The notes under the pieces are model-generated. The model saw only the letters and a program-made list of their open reading frames with translations. It did no database searches and was not told the DNA's origin. The translations under genes and the position numbers were made by a program. Below, in pieces: positions 8,202 to 17,448 of a stretch of 64,000 bases of DNA. Position 1 is the first letter of the stretch, and the number at the start of each line of letters is the position of its first letter. The stretch comes from Microbacterium oxydans (GTDB lineage Bacteria > Actinomycetota > Actinomycetes > Actinomycetales > Microbacteriaceae): positions 372,001-436,000 of the forward strand of contig NZ_CP092891.1 in NCBI RefSeq assembly GCF_026559675.1, given 5' to 3'.

Positions 8202-8421
8202 TGTCGGCTCCTGCTTTCCTGGGCGTGCGTGAGGCGTCCTCACCCGCGGGTGGTCATCACTCACGATAGGCAGTTCCGCCCCTCCTCCGATCCCCCCGAT
8301 CCTGCACAGTTATGTTGCACGCCATGGCATATGCCGGTGAATGCACTCGTGGTTATGGTGAACGAGTTCCGGGTCGCCGACTCCCGATCGGCCGGCCCCG
8401 CAGACAGCCAAGGAGGCAAAG
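8202..8421. promoter_or_regulatory. Divergent control region between the two arms of the catabolic island
   Basis: The 220-bp gap separates the amidohydrolase-like gene (minus) from the binding-protein gene (plus). It contains a perfect palindrome GGCATATGCC at 8326-8335 and an imperfect direct repeat (TTATGTTGCACG at 8310-8321, TTATGGTGAACG about 40 bp later). The LysR regulator encoded at 13793 is the likely binder, by analogy with LysR control of divergent aromatic operons. No promoter could be assigned with confidence. Confidence 0.4.
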
Positions 8422-9948
8422 GTGCCATACAAGAGCGCAGTACTGAAGACGGCCGCGGTGTTCGCGGCCGCCGGTCTGTTGCTGACGGGTTGCTCGGCAG
8501 TGACGCCGGACGACGCCGACAGCTCCGCAGCCCCGGCGACGGACGCCACTCTCCGAGTGAACTTCGGACAGTTCCCGGAGAGCTGGGCGCCGGGCCAGGA
8601 GATGGAGGGCGGAGTGCTCCGCATCCCCTACGAGACCCTGCTCGCACCCGGCGAGGACGGTCAGCCGACGGAGTCCCTCGCGACCGATTACGAGCTGACC
8701 GACGAGTCGCTCACCCTGACGCTGCGCGAGGGCGTGACCTTCCACGACGGCACCCCCTTCGACGCGGAGGCCGTCAAAGCCAACGTGGAGTACGTCAAGT
8801 CCGGAGCCACGGCCTACGCCGGCTCATTCCAGACGGTCGCCTCGGTCGACGTCGTCGATGACCGCACCGTACGGCTCAACCTCTCCAGCCCGAACCCCTC
8901 GCTGCCGACGACTCTGACCACGCGCGCACTCCCGATCGCCAGCCCTGCGGCCATCGCCGACGGATCGATCGCGCAGACCCCGGTCGGCACCTCGCCCTGG
9001 GCCTACGACGATGCGAAGTCGATCGTCGGCACGAAGATGACGTTCAGCGCCTTCGACGACTACTGGGGAGACAAGCCGGGGTTCGCGAACGTCGAGCTCT
9101 TCGCGATCGATGAGCCGGAGTCCTCCGCGGCTGCGCTCCTCGCCGGAGATCTGGACGTGACCGACACCGAGGTCACCACGCTCCCGCGTTTCGAGGGCAG
9201 TGACATCGAATCGCTGCAGTACCCCGCGATCCGCAACAACCTGTTCTTCTTCGATCGCGGCCCCGGCGGTGTGTTCGAAGACGTCTCCCTGCGCCAGGCG
9301 GTCTGCTATGCGATCGACATCGACCAGATGATCAAGGTCGAGGGCGAGGGAGAAGCGGCGACGCAGCACTTCGCCGAGGGCGAGGTCGGCTACAACCCCG
9401 ACATCACCGGATACCCGACCGACCTCGACCGCGCGCAGGAGCTCTACGCGGAGGCAGGAAGCCCCACGGTCGACGTGGAGATGGCCGCCGCTCCGTACAA
9501 CAACACGCAGATCGAGGTCTACATGACCCAGGCCGCGGAGATCGGCGACTTCTACGTGACGGTCACCACGCTGCCGCCGCCGCAGTACAACGGCGAGTGG
9601 AACAGCGGGAAGTACCCGCTGGGACTGTCGAGCAATGACGAGCTGACCCCCTTCGAGTGGTACAGCGCCTGGTTCGCTGCGGATGCCCCGGGCAATCCGT
9701 CCGGCATCGAGAGCGACGAGCTCAAGGCCGCAGCGGCTGCCGCGCAGGCCGCGGGCGACTCCGAGGAGGCGGGCGACCTGTGGGCGGAGGTGACGAAGAT
9801 CATCGCCGACGAGGCACTGACCTGCGCTCACCTTCGCGGGGTCGAGACCCTCGCCTGGAACAGCGCCACCGTGGCCGGTGTGGATGCCCCCACCGAGCCG
9901 TGGGAGCCGAAGTCGGTCAACTACCGGGATCTGACCCCGGTCTCCTGA
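8422..9948 (+). CDS. ABC transporter substrate-binding lipoprotein, peptide/nickel family (SBP family 5)
   Basis: This 508-residue family-5 solute-binding protein has a lipoprotein signal ending in the lipobox LLTGC. The GTG start at 8422 is preceded by a strong AAGGAGG. Family marks include TLREGVTFHDGTPFDAEAVK early in the mature part and LRQAVCYAIDIDQM later. The protein would capture a substrate outside the membrane for the importer encoded just downstream. Although the family is named for peptides, members also bind opines, sugars and aromatic compounds. Given the neighbouring catabolic genes the ligand may be the compound degraded by this island (inference). Confidence 0.9.
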   Translation: MPYKSAVLKTAAVFAAAGLLLTGCSAVTPDDADSSAAPATDATLRVNFGQFPESWAPGQEMEGGVLRIPYETLLAPGEDGQPTESLATDYELTDESLTLTLREGVTFHDGTPFDAEAVKANVEYVKSGATAYAGSFQTVASVDVVDDRTVRLNLSSPNPSLPTTLTTRALPIASPAAIADGSIAQTPVGTSPWAYDDAKSIVGTKMTFSAFDDYWGDKPGFANVELFAIDEPESSAAALLAGDLDVTDTEVTTLPRFEGSDIESLQYPAIRNNLFFFDRGPGGVFEDVSLRQAVCYAIDIDQMIKVEGEGEAATQHFAEGEVGYNPDITGYPTDLDRAQELYAEAGSPTVDVEMAAAPYNNTQIEVYMTQAAEIGDFYVTVTTLPPPQYNGEWNSGKYPLGLSSNDELTPFEWYSAWFAADAPGNPSGIESDELKAAAAAAQAAGDSEEAGDLWAEVTKIIADEALTCAHLRGVETLAWNSATVAGVDAPTEPWEPKSVNYRDLTPVS

Positions 9949-10011
9949 CGTCGAGATGTCCGTGAAGAAGTCGATCCACCCGCCGGGGCGAGCAGAGAGG
10001 GGAACCCGCTG

Positions 10012-10956
10012 ATGCTCAAGCTCATCCTCTCCCGCCTCGTCCTGGCGGTGCCCCAGCTGATCCTGCTGTCGCTGTTCGTGTTCCTGCTGACCTACCTGGT
10101 TCCCGGGAGCCCGGCCGCCGCGGTGCTCGGCGCCGCCGCGAACCCGGAGAGCATCGCGCGACTCGAGGCCCAGCTGGGGTTGGATCGGCCCTTCTTCGAG
10201 CGCCTCGCCGACTACTACGCCGGCCTGCTGCACGGAGACTTCGGCACCTCGTTCAGCTCCGGCCGTCCCGTGTCGGAGCTGTTCGCGGAGCGGATCCCGG
10301 CGACGATGTCGCTGATGGTCGGCGGTCTGCTCGTCGCGGTCGTGCTCGGCCTCGCTCTCGGACTGATCGGCGGCACCAAGCCCGGGTCGATCAGGGATCG
10401 GATCGCGACGGCGATCACCAGCTTCACGATGTCGGTGCCCGAGTTCTGGGTCGGCATCGTCCTGATGCTCGTGTTCGCCGTGCAGCTGCGACTCGTCCCG
10501 GTGATCGCCTACGTGCCGATCGGCGCCGACCCCGCCGCGTGGGCCCGGGGGCTGATCCTCCCCTCGATCGCCCTCGGCATCGCCGGTGCCGCCCTGATCG
10601 CGCGGCAGACACGCACGGCGATGGCGGAGACCCTCTCGGCGCGCTACGTGAACACTCTCGTCGCGGCCGGCGTATCGCGGCCGCGGATGGTCTTCCACTA
10701 CGGCTTCAAGAACGCTCTGGTCCCGATCCTCGCCTCCACCGGGATCACGGTGAGCATCATGCTCGGTGCGAGCTTCGCGATCGAGAAGGTGTTCGCCTTC
10801 CCCGGTATCGGCTCGCTCATCATCCGCAGCGTCACGGCCAAGGACTTCGCCGTCATCCAGGGCGGAGTGCTCCTCGTGGCCACGATGGTGATCGTCGTCA
10901 ACCTCCTTCTCGACATCAGCTACGGGCTGATCGACCCGAAATCGCGACCGCAATGA
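10012..10956 (+). CDS. ABC transporter permease, DppB-like
   Basis: This 314-residue inner-membrane permease shows the DppB/OppB pattern: an N-terminal membrane segment with LTYLVPGSPAAAVLG, the extracytoplasmic LGLDRPFFERLADYYAGLLHGDFGTSF block, and a C-terminal permease domain with the cytoplasmic EAA-type loop around AAGVSRPRMVFHYGFKNALVPIL. The ATG is preceded by GAGAGGGGAA. Its stop overlaps the start of the next gene as ATGA, which implies translational coupling of the importer subunits. Confidence 0.92.
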   Translation: MLKLILSRLVLAVPQLILLSLFVFLLTYLVPGSPAAAVLGAAANPESIARLEAQLGLDRPFFERLADYYAGLLHGDFGTSFSSGRPVSELFAERIPATMSLMVGGLLVAVVLGLALGLIGGTKPGSIRDRIATAITSFTMSVPEFWVGIVLMLVFAVQLRLVPVIAYVPIGADPAAWARGLILPSIALGIAGAALIARQTRTAMAETLSARYVNTLVAAGVSRPRMVFHYGFKNALVPILASTGITVSIMLGASFAIEKVFAFPGIGSLIIRSVTAKDFAVIQGGVLLVATMVIVVNLLLDISYGLIDPKSRPQ

Positions 10957-12863
10957 GTGACACCCGCACCTCCACCATCCAGGCCTCGCCTCGACCGAAG
11001 AAGCATGCGACCACCGTCGGACGCGTGCTGGGCAGGCTGCGTCGTCAGCCGGGCACGATCGTCGCCGCGGCCTTCATCCTGCTGCTCGTCGTCGTGGCCG
11101 TCGCCGCGCCGCTCCTCGCTCCGTTCGACCCGAACCAGGCGCACTTCGACCACGTCCTGCAGGCGCCGGACTCGCAGTTCCTGCTCGGCACGGACGACCT
11201 CGGGCAGGACCAGCTGAGCCGCCTCATCTACGGGGCGCGCATCGTGCTCCTCGTCGCCCTCGGCGCCGTGCTCATCGCGATCGCGATCGGGGTCCCCCTC
11301 GGGCTGGTGTTCGGCTTCAACGGCGGCTGGTGGGACCGCATCGGCATGCGCTTCGTCGACATGGGGCAGTCGCTGCCCGGCATGCTCATCGGCATCACGG
11401 TCATCACCATCCTGGGGCGGAACATGTTCATCCTCATGCTGGCGATCGGCATCATCTTCTCGATGGCCTTCGCCCGCATGACCCGTGCGACGGTGCTCTC
11501 CGAACGGAAGAAGCTCTACGTCGAGGCGGCAGAGGTCACCGGGCTCCGTCGGGGGCAGATCATCTTCGGTCAGGTGCTGCCGAACCTCGTGGGCGGCATC
11601 ATCACCCAGGCAGCGGTGTTCCTCGGATCGGCGATCATGATCGAATCGGCGATGAGCTTCCTCGGCATCGGCCTCGACCGGACGACTCCCACCTGGGGTG
11701 CGATGCTCAGCTTCGCCGTCGAGAAGCAGAACGTGGCGCCCTACCTCACGTGGGCGCCCGGCATCGCGATCGTGCTCACCGTGCTCGCCTTCAGCGTGTT
11801 CGGCGATGGGCTCAACGATGCACTCATCGGCGAGCGTCGCCGGCTGCCGCGGCTCGGCCTCCGCAGCGGCCCCGCGGCCGAGGAGACGCCCGTGCAGACC
11901 GCCCGACGCGCCTCGGGGGGTGAGGCATCCGTCCCGGCCTCCGCTCCGGCACCGGACCCGGCTCCCGACGCGATCCTGCACACCCGCGGCGTGACCGTGT
12001 CCCTCGCCCGACCCGACGGTGAGCAGGTGGAGATCGTCAAGCGCGTCTGCCTCGACGTGGCGAAGGGGGAGATCGTCGGACTCCTGGGCGAATCGGGTTC
12101 CGGCAAGTCGACGTTCGCCCGTGCCGTGCTGGGCATGCTCCCCGCCGGTACCTGGCTGTCGGGCGGGTCGATCCGTATCGCGGGGGCCGAGATCGCGGGC
12201 CGCCCCGAGCGCGAGCTCCGGGGCATCCGCGGGTCCGTGGTCGGCGCGGTGTTCCAGGATCCGGCGACCGCGCTCTCGCCCGTGCACACGGTCGGCGCGC
12301 AGCTCGTCGAACCCCTCCGCATCCACCAGGGGATGAACCGGGCGCAGGCGCGGGCGCGGGCCGTCGAGCTGCTGGAGCGGGTGGGTGTGCAGCGTGCCGC
12401 CTCCCGCCTCGACGACTACCCGCACCAGTTCTCGGGAGGCATGGCGCAGCGCGTCGCCATCGCGATGGCGCTCGCCGCCGACCCGGAGCTCCTGATCGCG
12501 GATGAGGCGACCAGCGCGCTCGACGTGACCACGCAGAGCCAGGTGCTCGACCTCATCCTCGACCTGCGGGCGGAGTACGGGATGGGAGTGCTGATGATCA
12601 CGCACAGCCTCGGCGTGGTCGCCGAGACCTGCGACCGGGCGGCGGTCATGTACCGCGGACGGATCGTGGAGGATGCCCCGGTCGGACAGCTGTTCGACGC
12701 TCCGGGTCACCGGTACACGCAGGCCCTCCTGGCCGCGAACCCCATGAAGGCGGCCGGCTCCGCACGGCTCTCGGTCATCGACGGGTCGCTCCGGGCGGAG
12801 ATCGACGCCGACATCGACGACCTCGATCGACAGGATGCCGTCGCTGCGGGAGGTGTGCGATGA
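10953..12863 (+). CDS. Fused ABC permease-ATPase (DppC-like + DppD-like)
   Basis: One 636-residue frame joins a DppC-like permease (about residues 1-295, with the TDDLGQDQLSRLIYGARI motif and EAA loop) to a DppD-like ATPase (about residues 325-636). The linker is rich in Ala and Pro. The ATPase has Walker A GESGSGKST near 378, the signature FSGGMAQR near 492 and Walker B LLIADEATSALD near 513. The start is the ATG at 10953 overlapping the DppB-like stop; the open frame continues upstream only inside the previous gene. Such fusions occur in actinobacteria and fix a 1:1 ratio of the two activities. The second ATPase follows immediately. Confidence 0.92.
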   Translation: MSDTRTSTIQASPRPKKHATTVGRVLGRLRRQPGTIVAAAFILLLVVVAVAAPLLAPFDPNQAHFDHVLQAPDSQFLLGTDDLGQDQLSRLIYGARIVLLVALGAVLIAIAIGVPLGLVFGFNGGWWDRIGMRFVDMGQSLPGMLIGITVITILGRNMFILMLAIGIIFSMAFARMTRATVLSERKKLYVEAAEVTGLRRGQIIFGQVLPNLVGGIITQAAVFLGSAIMIESAMSFLGIGLDRTTPTWGAMLSFAVEKQNVAPYLTWAPGIAIVLTVLAFSVFGDGLNDALIGERRRLPRLGLRSGPAAEETPVQTARRASGGEASVPASAPAPDPAPDAILHTRGVTVSLARPDGEQVEIVKRVCLDVAKGEIVGLLGESGSGKSTFARAVLGMLPAGTWLSGGSIRIAGAEIAGRPERELRGIRGSVVGAVFQDPATALSPVHTVGAQLVEPLRIHQGMNRAQARARAVELLERVGVQRAASRLDDYPHQFSGGMAQRVAIAMALAADPELLIADEATSALDVTTQSQVLDLILDLRAEYGMGVLMITHSLGVVAETCDRAAVMYRGRIVEDAPVGQLFDAPGHRYTQALLAANPMKAAGSARLSVIDGSLRAEIDADIDDLDRQDAVAAGGVR

Positions 12864-13717
12864 ACGCGCTGCTCGAGGTGCGCGACCTCTCGGTCGGGTA
12901 CGAGGTCGCGGGCGGGATCCTCGGCCGGCGCCGCATCGTCCCCGCGGTGGAAGGCGTCAGCTTCGACATCCGGCCCGGTGAGACGCTCGCCTTCGTCGGA
13001 GAGTCGGGCTCGGGCAAGAGCACCACGGGGCGGGCGATCCTGCGGCTGGTGCCCACGCTGTCCGGGAGCATCCGGTTCGATGGGCAGGATCTCGCCGAGT
13101 GGGGCACGCGCACTCCGCTGTCGTACCGGCGACAGGTCCAGGCCGTGTTCCAGGACCCGAGCGCCTCCCTGAACCCGCGCCAGCTGGTGTCGCAGGCGCT
13201 GGACATCGCGCTCGCCCGGCACGGCATGGGGGATCGGATGGCCCGTCGGCGGCGGATGTCGGAAGCCATCGAGATGGTGGGTCTCACGACCGCGCACCTC
13301 GACCGCTTCCCCAGCGAGCTCTCCGGAGGACAGCAGCAGCGGGCCGCGATCGCGCGCGCCCTCGTGCTCGAGCCGCGTCTGGTGGTGTGCGACGAGGCGG
13401 TGAGCGCGCTCGACCTCTCCACCCAGGGGCAGATCATCAACCTGCTGGCCGACCTGCAGCAGCAGACCGGCGTGAGCTACCTCTTCATCGCGCACGACCT
13501 CGCCCTGGTCCGCCACATCGCCCACCGGGTCGGCGTGATGAGCAGCGGACGTCTCGTGGAGCTCGCCGACACCGATCGGCTGTTCGACGCCCCGCAGGAC
13601 CCCTATACGCGCCGTCTGCTCGAAGCGACTCCCGCGTCCCACCCCGCAGGGCGCGAGGAGCGGCGAGCCGTGCGCCTCGCCGATCGCGCGCTCGCCGCCG
13701 AGGGGGCGTCACGATGA
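12860..13717 (+). CDS. ABC transporter ATP-binding protein, DppF-like
   Basis: This 285-residue cytoplasmic ATPase has Walker A GESGSGKST near residue 50, a Q-loop (VFQDPSASLNPRQ), signature LSGGQQQR near 155 and Walker B LVVCDEAVSALD near 177. It ends with the oligopeptide-transporter C-terminal region (YTRRLLEATP). It starts with ATGA overlap onto the fused permease-ATPase and would pair with that protein's ATPase half to power the importer. It is the last transport gene; a LysR regulator follows after 75 bp. Confidence 0.92.
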   Translation: MNALLEVRDLSVGYEVAGGILGRRRIVPAVEGVSFDIRPGETLAFVGESGSGKSTTGRAILRLVPTLSGSIRFDGQDLAEWGTRTPLSYRRQVQAVFQDPSASLNPRQLVSQALDIALARHGMGDRMARRRRMSEAIEMVGLTTAHLDRFPSELSGGQQQRAAIARALVLEPRLVVCDEAVSALDLSTQGQIINLLADLQQQTGVSYLFIAHDLALVRHIAHRVGVMSSGRLVELADTDRLFDAPQDPYTRRLLEATPASHPAGREERRAVRLADRALAAEGASR

Positions 13718-13792
13718 CCCGCCGTGCCCTCGATACACTCGTGACGACGCGGGCGACCCCCGAACCCGCGGACGCTGCGCGGGAGGATCACC

Positions 13793-14692
13793 GTGGACCG
13801 ACTGGTCGTGATGAGGACCTTCGCCGCCGTCGCGCGCGCAGCCACCTTCAGCGGAGCCGCGGTGGATCTCGGCATCTCGCCCTCGATGGTGTCCCGTCAC
13901 GTGGCCGACCTCGAAGAGCAGGTCGGTGTGCGGCTGGTGAATCGCACCCCGCGGTCGGTCTCGCTGACGGCCGCCGGGCTGAAGTACGCGGAGTTCGCGG
14001 AGCGCATCCTGCAGGAGATCGACGACACCGACGCGCAGATGAACGACACGCAGGACTCCGCCGAGGGCCATCTCTCGGTGATCAGTCCGAAGTGGATCGG
14101 CCTGATGGATCTGGGCACGGCGGTCGGGGCGTTCGTCGAAGCGCACCCGAAGATGCGGGTGCGGCTGGAGCTGGGCGGGATCTCGGATCGGCTGTACGAC
14201 TTCCTGGACCGCGGCTTCGACGTGGCCTTCCATGCCCGCGATCCCCGCGACTCGCGGGTGCGGGTACGACGGATCTCGGAGCTCCCGTTCGTGCTCGCCG
14301 CGTCGGCGGCGTATCTGGAGCAGCATGGGACGCCGCGCACGGTCGCCGACCTGGCGGACCACGAGCTGATCAGTCACACCAGCGATCCGGCGTGGCGGCT
14401 CGGCGAGGGGAGCGACCTCCTGCACTACAAGGTGCAGGACCCCGTCGTCTCGACGAACGCCTACCTGATCATCGAGCAGCTGATCGAGTCCGGTCGCGGC
14501 ATCGGGATCATCCCGCGGCGCTCGGCCCGACGAGCGCTCGAGACCGGCGTCGTCGTCGAGGTGCTCCCGGAGTTCCCGGTGCAGTCACGGTCGCTGTACG
14601 CGGTGCACGGTCCCGGAGGGCAGACGCCGGAGCGGGTGAAGGTCTTCCTCGACTTCATGAGCGACTGGTTCCGCCGCACGCGCGTCGACTGA
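13793..14692 (+). CDS. LysR-family transcriptional regulator
   Basis: This 299-residue regulator has an N-terminal winged helix (MDRLVVMRTFAAVARAATFS, then ISPSMVSRHVADLEEQVGVRLVNR at about 27-50) and a C-terminal LysR effector-binding domain. The GTG start at 13793 has GGAGG 7-8 nt upstream. It lies inside the plus arm of the island, between the importer and the monooxygenase operon, so it most likely controls both arms in response to the substrate or an intermediate. The recognition helix resembles the CrgA-like subgroup of LysR proteins. Confidence 0.9.
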   Translation: MDRLVVMRTFAAVARAATFSGAAVDLGISPSMVSRHVADLEEQVGVRLVNRTPRSVSLTAAGLKYAEFAERILQEIDDTDAQMNDTQDSAEGHLSVISPKWIGLMDLGTAVGAFVEAHPKMRVRLELGGISDRLYDFLDRGFDVAFHARDPRDSRVRVRRISELPFVLAASAAYLEQHGTPRTVADLADHELISHTSDPAWRLGEGSDLLHYKVQDPVVSTNAYLIIEQLIESGRGIGIIPRRSARRALETGVVVEVLPEFPVQSRSLYAVHGPGGQTPERVKVFLDFMSDWFRRTRVD

Positions 14693-14766
14693 GCCCCTCC
14701 CCGTGGCGATGCGCGATCGCCCACGACTCTCGACCCGTCGCCCGCGTCGGCGATGACGTCGTCCCC

Positions 14767-14791
14767 AGGATGCCGGTGGCGCCGGCATCCT
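14767..14791 (+). terminator. 10-bp perfect stem-loop between lysR and the monooxygenase operon
   Basis: AGGATGCCGG and its exact complement enclose TGGCG, followed by CTTCC. It lies 75 bp after the lysR stop and 86 bp before the next start, and fits a weak terminator or attenuator. No long T-tract is present. Confidence 0.4.
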
Positions 14792-14876
14792 CTTCCGGCC
14801 TGCCCTGCGCCCGGTCGACCCCCGCTCTCCTCACCGAGCTGCTCGGTGAGCAGGAACCCCAGAGATAAGAGGAATC

Positions 14877-16160
14877 ATGTCCGACATCGCGATCATCGGC
14901 GCGGGCCCCGGCGGGCTCGTCACCGCGCTTCGCCTGCATCAGCAGGGCATCCGCCCCACCGTCTACGAGTCCGTCCCCGAGCTCAAGCCGCTCGGCGTCG
15001 GCGTCGACATCAAGACGGTCGGCACGAAGGAGCTCGACGAGCTGGGGCTGCTCGAGCAGTTCCGGGCCATCTCCGTCGACGCCGAGGACTCGATCTTCTA
15101 CAACCACTTCGGCCAGGAGATCTACGCCGAGAAGTGCGGCGTGCACATGGGGTACCTCCACGAGCAGCGCTTCGTGCACCGCGGCATCCTGCAGATGCTC
15201 CTGTTCCGCACGGTGATCGAGCGGCTCGGCGAGGATGCCGTCGTGCTCGGCGCGCGGGTCGTGCGGTACTCGCAGGATGCCGAGGGCGTCACGCTCGACG
15301 TCGAGCACCGCGACGGACGCGCGGAGCAGGTGCGTCATGCGGCGGTCATCGCGGCCGACGGGATCAAGTCGGCCGTGCGCCGGCAGATGCACCCGAACCT
15401 CGCGGAACCCGAGTTCTCCGGCATCACGATGTGGCGGGGCACCACCCTGCGAGAGCCGTTCCGCGGCGGTCACACGATCCTGCACCTGGGCGACCCCCGC
15501 ATCTCCACCATGGTCGTGTATCCGATCGCCGAGAACTTCGAGGGCAGCGGACTCGACCTCATCAACTGGGTCGTCGAGACCAACGGCGAGGAGACCATCG
15601 AGGACTGGAACCAGGTGGCGGACCCCGAGCAGATCATCCCCGCCTTCGACACCCTGACCCTGCCGTTCCTCGACGTCCAGCAGCTGATCCGCGATGCCCG
15701 GGAGGTGTACCTGTTCCCGCTGATCCGGCACTTCCCGCTCGACAGCTGGGTGGACGGACGGGTCGTGCTGCTCGGAGACGCGGCGCACGCCATGTATCCG
15801 CGCGGGGGCAACGGGATCACGCAGGCGATGCTCGACGCCAGGGTGCTGACCGAGAAGCTCGCCGCGCACACGGATCCGGCGGAGGCGTTCGCGGCCTATG
15901 ACGGCGTCCGCCGGGAGGTCGTCAACCGCATCGCCGACAACATGCGCGGGGAGGGATACGAGGTGATCCGTCGCATGGTCGCCGAGCGCACGGACGGCAA
16001 GCCGTTCGACGACATCGAGGACGTCCTCCCGCTTGCCGAGGCGGATGGGATCTTCAGCCGGTATCACGCGCTGGTCGGAGCGCCGCGGCCCGGACACGAG
16101 GTCGGAGAGGCGACCGGATTCCGCACCTGGCTCGTCTCGGGTGAGGAGGTCCCGTCGTGA
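14877..16160 (+). CDS. FAD-dependent aromatic monooxygenase (PHBH/PhzS-like, group A)
   Basis: This 427-residue flavoprotein hydroxylase has the dinucleotide fold GAGPGG at residues 8-13, the DG motif AADGIKSAVRR near 160, and the GD motif LLGDAAHAMYPRGGNG near 300, which binds the FAD ribityl chain. The enzyme is expected to hydroxylate an aromatic or heteroaromatic ring with NAD(P)H and O2, and the sequence most resembles PhzS-type (5-methylphenazine-1-carboxylate) and related oxygenases. The ATG at 14877 is preceded by AGAGGAATC. It starts a tightly coupled operon (overlaps at 16157, 16606, 17445) and probably catalyses the first ring activation before extradiol cleavage by the enzyme of the other arm. 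Confidence 0.9.
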   Translation: MSDIAIIGAGPGGLVTALRLHQQGIRPTVYESVPELKPLGVGVDIKTVGTKELDELGLLEQFRAISVDAEDSIFYNHFGQEIYAEKCGVHMGYLHEQRFVHRGILQMLLFRTVIERLGEDAVVLGARVVRYSQDAEGVTLDVEHRDGRAEQVRHAAVIAADGIKSAVRRQMHPNLAEPEFSGITMWRGTTLREPFRGGHTILHLGDPRISTMVVYPIAENFEGSGLDLINWVVETNGEETIEDWNQVADPEQIIPAFDTLTLPFLDVQQLIRDAREVYLFPLIRHFPLDSWVDGRVVLLGDAAHAMYPRGGNGITQAMLDARVLTEKLAAHTDPAEAFAAYDGVRREVVNRIADNMRGEGYEVIRRMVAERTDGKPFDDIEDVLPLAEADGIFSRYHALVGAPRPGHEVGEATGFRTWLVSGEEVPS

Positions 16161-16609
16161 GCACGACCGAGGAAGTGGACCTCGGCGTCCGCGCGGAGAT
16201 CCTCGCCGTCGAGGCACGTCGCCAGCAGGCGCTGATCGAGGGCGATCTGGAGACCCTGGACGAGCTCTTCGACGAGGAGCTCGTGCACATCCATGCCCCG
16301 GGGCTGACCCACACCAAGGCACAGCTGCTCGAACACGTCGGCACCCGCCGGGCCTACCTCGACATGTCGCGGGGCGAGCTCTCCATCCGGACGGTCGGCG
16401 ACGTCGTCATCATGACCGGACCGATCACGAACCGGCTGCGGAACCCGGACGGCTCGGAGCGCACCCTCAGCGGCGTCGCGACCCAGGTGCTCCGGCGTGG
16501 TGCCGACGGCGCCTGGCGCTTCGTGAGCTTCCAGATGACGCCGATGGGCGAGCAGGTCTGGGGTGCGCTGCCCAGTGAAGTCGCGCCCGACGGGGAGGAG
16601 CAGGCATGA
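16157..16609 (+). CDS. NTF2-like (SnoaL/DUF4440-type) protein
   Basis: This 150-residue protein has the single-domain cone fold pattern of NTF2-like proteins: EARRQQALIEGDLETLDELFDEELVHIH at the start, a central strand pair, and a C-terminal GAWRFVSFQMTPM block. Members act as small isomerases, hydrolases or binding proteins, often in aromatic or polyketide pathways. The GTG start overlaps the monooxygenase stop as GTGA and the gene's own stop overlaps the next start, so it is part of the catabolic operon. Its specific reaction cannot be read from the sequence. Confidence 0.82.
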   Translation: MSTTEEVDLGVRAEILAVEARRQQALIEGDLETLDELFDEELVHIHAPGLTHTKAQLLEHVGTRRAYLDMSRGELSIRTVGDVVIMTGPITNRLRNPDGSERTLSGVATQVLRRGADGAWRFVSFQMTPMGEQVWGALPSEVAPDGEEQA

Positions 16610-17448
16610 GGCTCGCCCGTTTCCGCATCGGCGACTCCCAGCCGCGGTTCGGCAGGGTCGACGGCGACGCGATCGTCGACCTCACCGAGGAATTCGGGCC
16701 CTCGCTGCGGGCCGTGCTTCCGACGCTCCGGGAACGCGGAGCCGAGATCCGCGCCGCCCACGGACCACGGCATCCGCTGACCGACGTCACACTGCTGGCG
16801 CCGATCGACGACCCGCAGAAGTATCTCGGCATCGGCATGAACTACGCGCAGCATGCGGAGGAGGCGCGCGCCGCCGGCATCCCGATCCCGACCAGCCAGC
16901 TCTGGTTCAACAAGCAGGTGTCGTGCCTGAACGACCCTTTCGGCGACATCGTGAAGCCCGCCGTGTCGGACGAGCTCGACTACGAGATCGAACTCGGCGT
17001 GGTGATCGGCGTCAGAGCGAAGGACGTCGCGGTGGAGGATGCCCGCTCGGTCATCGCCGGATACGTCGTCGCGAACGACGTGTCGGTGCGGGACTGGCTG
17101 CAGAAGCTGTCGCCGACCTTCACGCTCGGGAAGTCCTTCGACACGCACGGACCGATCGGCCCCTGGCTGACCACGGATGACGAGATCGAGGACCCGCTCG
17201 CGCTGCGGATGACCCTCAGCGTCAACGGAGAGGTGCGTCAGGACGCGGACACGAGCGACATGATCCACGACATCTACGCCCAGATCGCCTACCTCAGCCA
17301 GGTGATGACGCTGATGCCCGGCGACATTCTCGCCACCGGCACACCGTCCGGGATCGGCGCACCCACGCGGAACTTCCTGAAGGCGGGCGACGTGGTCCGC
17401 GCCGAGATCGAGGGGTTGGGCGTGATCGAGAACACGGTCGTGGCGTGA
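16606..17448 (+). CDS. Fumarylacetoacetate hydrolase-family protein
   Basis: This 280-residue FAH-superfamily enzyme has the family core: YLGIGMNYAQHAEEA, metal-binding glutamates in ELDYEIELGVVIG, VIAGYVVANDVSVRDW, a GKSFDTHGPIGPW lid segment and ATGTPSGIG near the end. Such enzymes hydrolyse C-C bonds of diketo ring-cleavage products, or decarboxylate, isomerise or hydrate oxo-dienoates, with a divalent metal. In this operon it fits the step after extradiol ring opening. Start and stop overlap both neighbours (ATGA, GTGA). Confidence 0.92.
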   Translation: MRLARFRIGDSQPRFGRVDGDAIVDLTEEFGPSLRAVLPTLRERGAEIRAAHGPRHPLTDVTLLAPIDDPQKYLGIGMNYAQHAEEARAAGIPIPTSQLWFNKQVSCLNDPFGDIVKPAVSDELDYEIELGVVIGVRAKDVAVEDARSVIAGYVVANDVSVRDWLQKLSPTFTLGKSFDTHGPIGPWLTTDDEIEDPLALRMTLSVNGEVRQDADTSDMIHDIYAQIAYLSQVMTLMPGDILATGTPSGIGAPTRNFLKAGDVVRAEIEGLGVIENTVVA

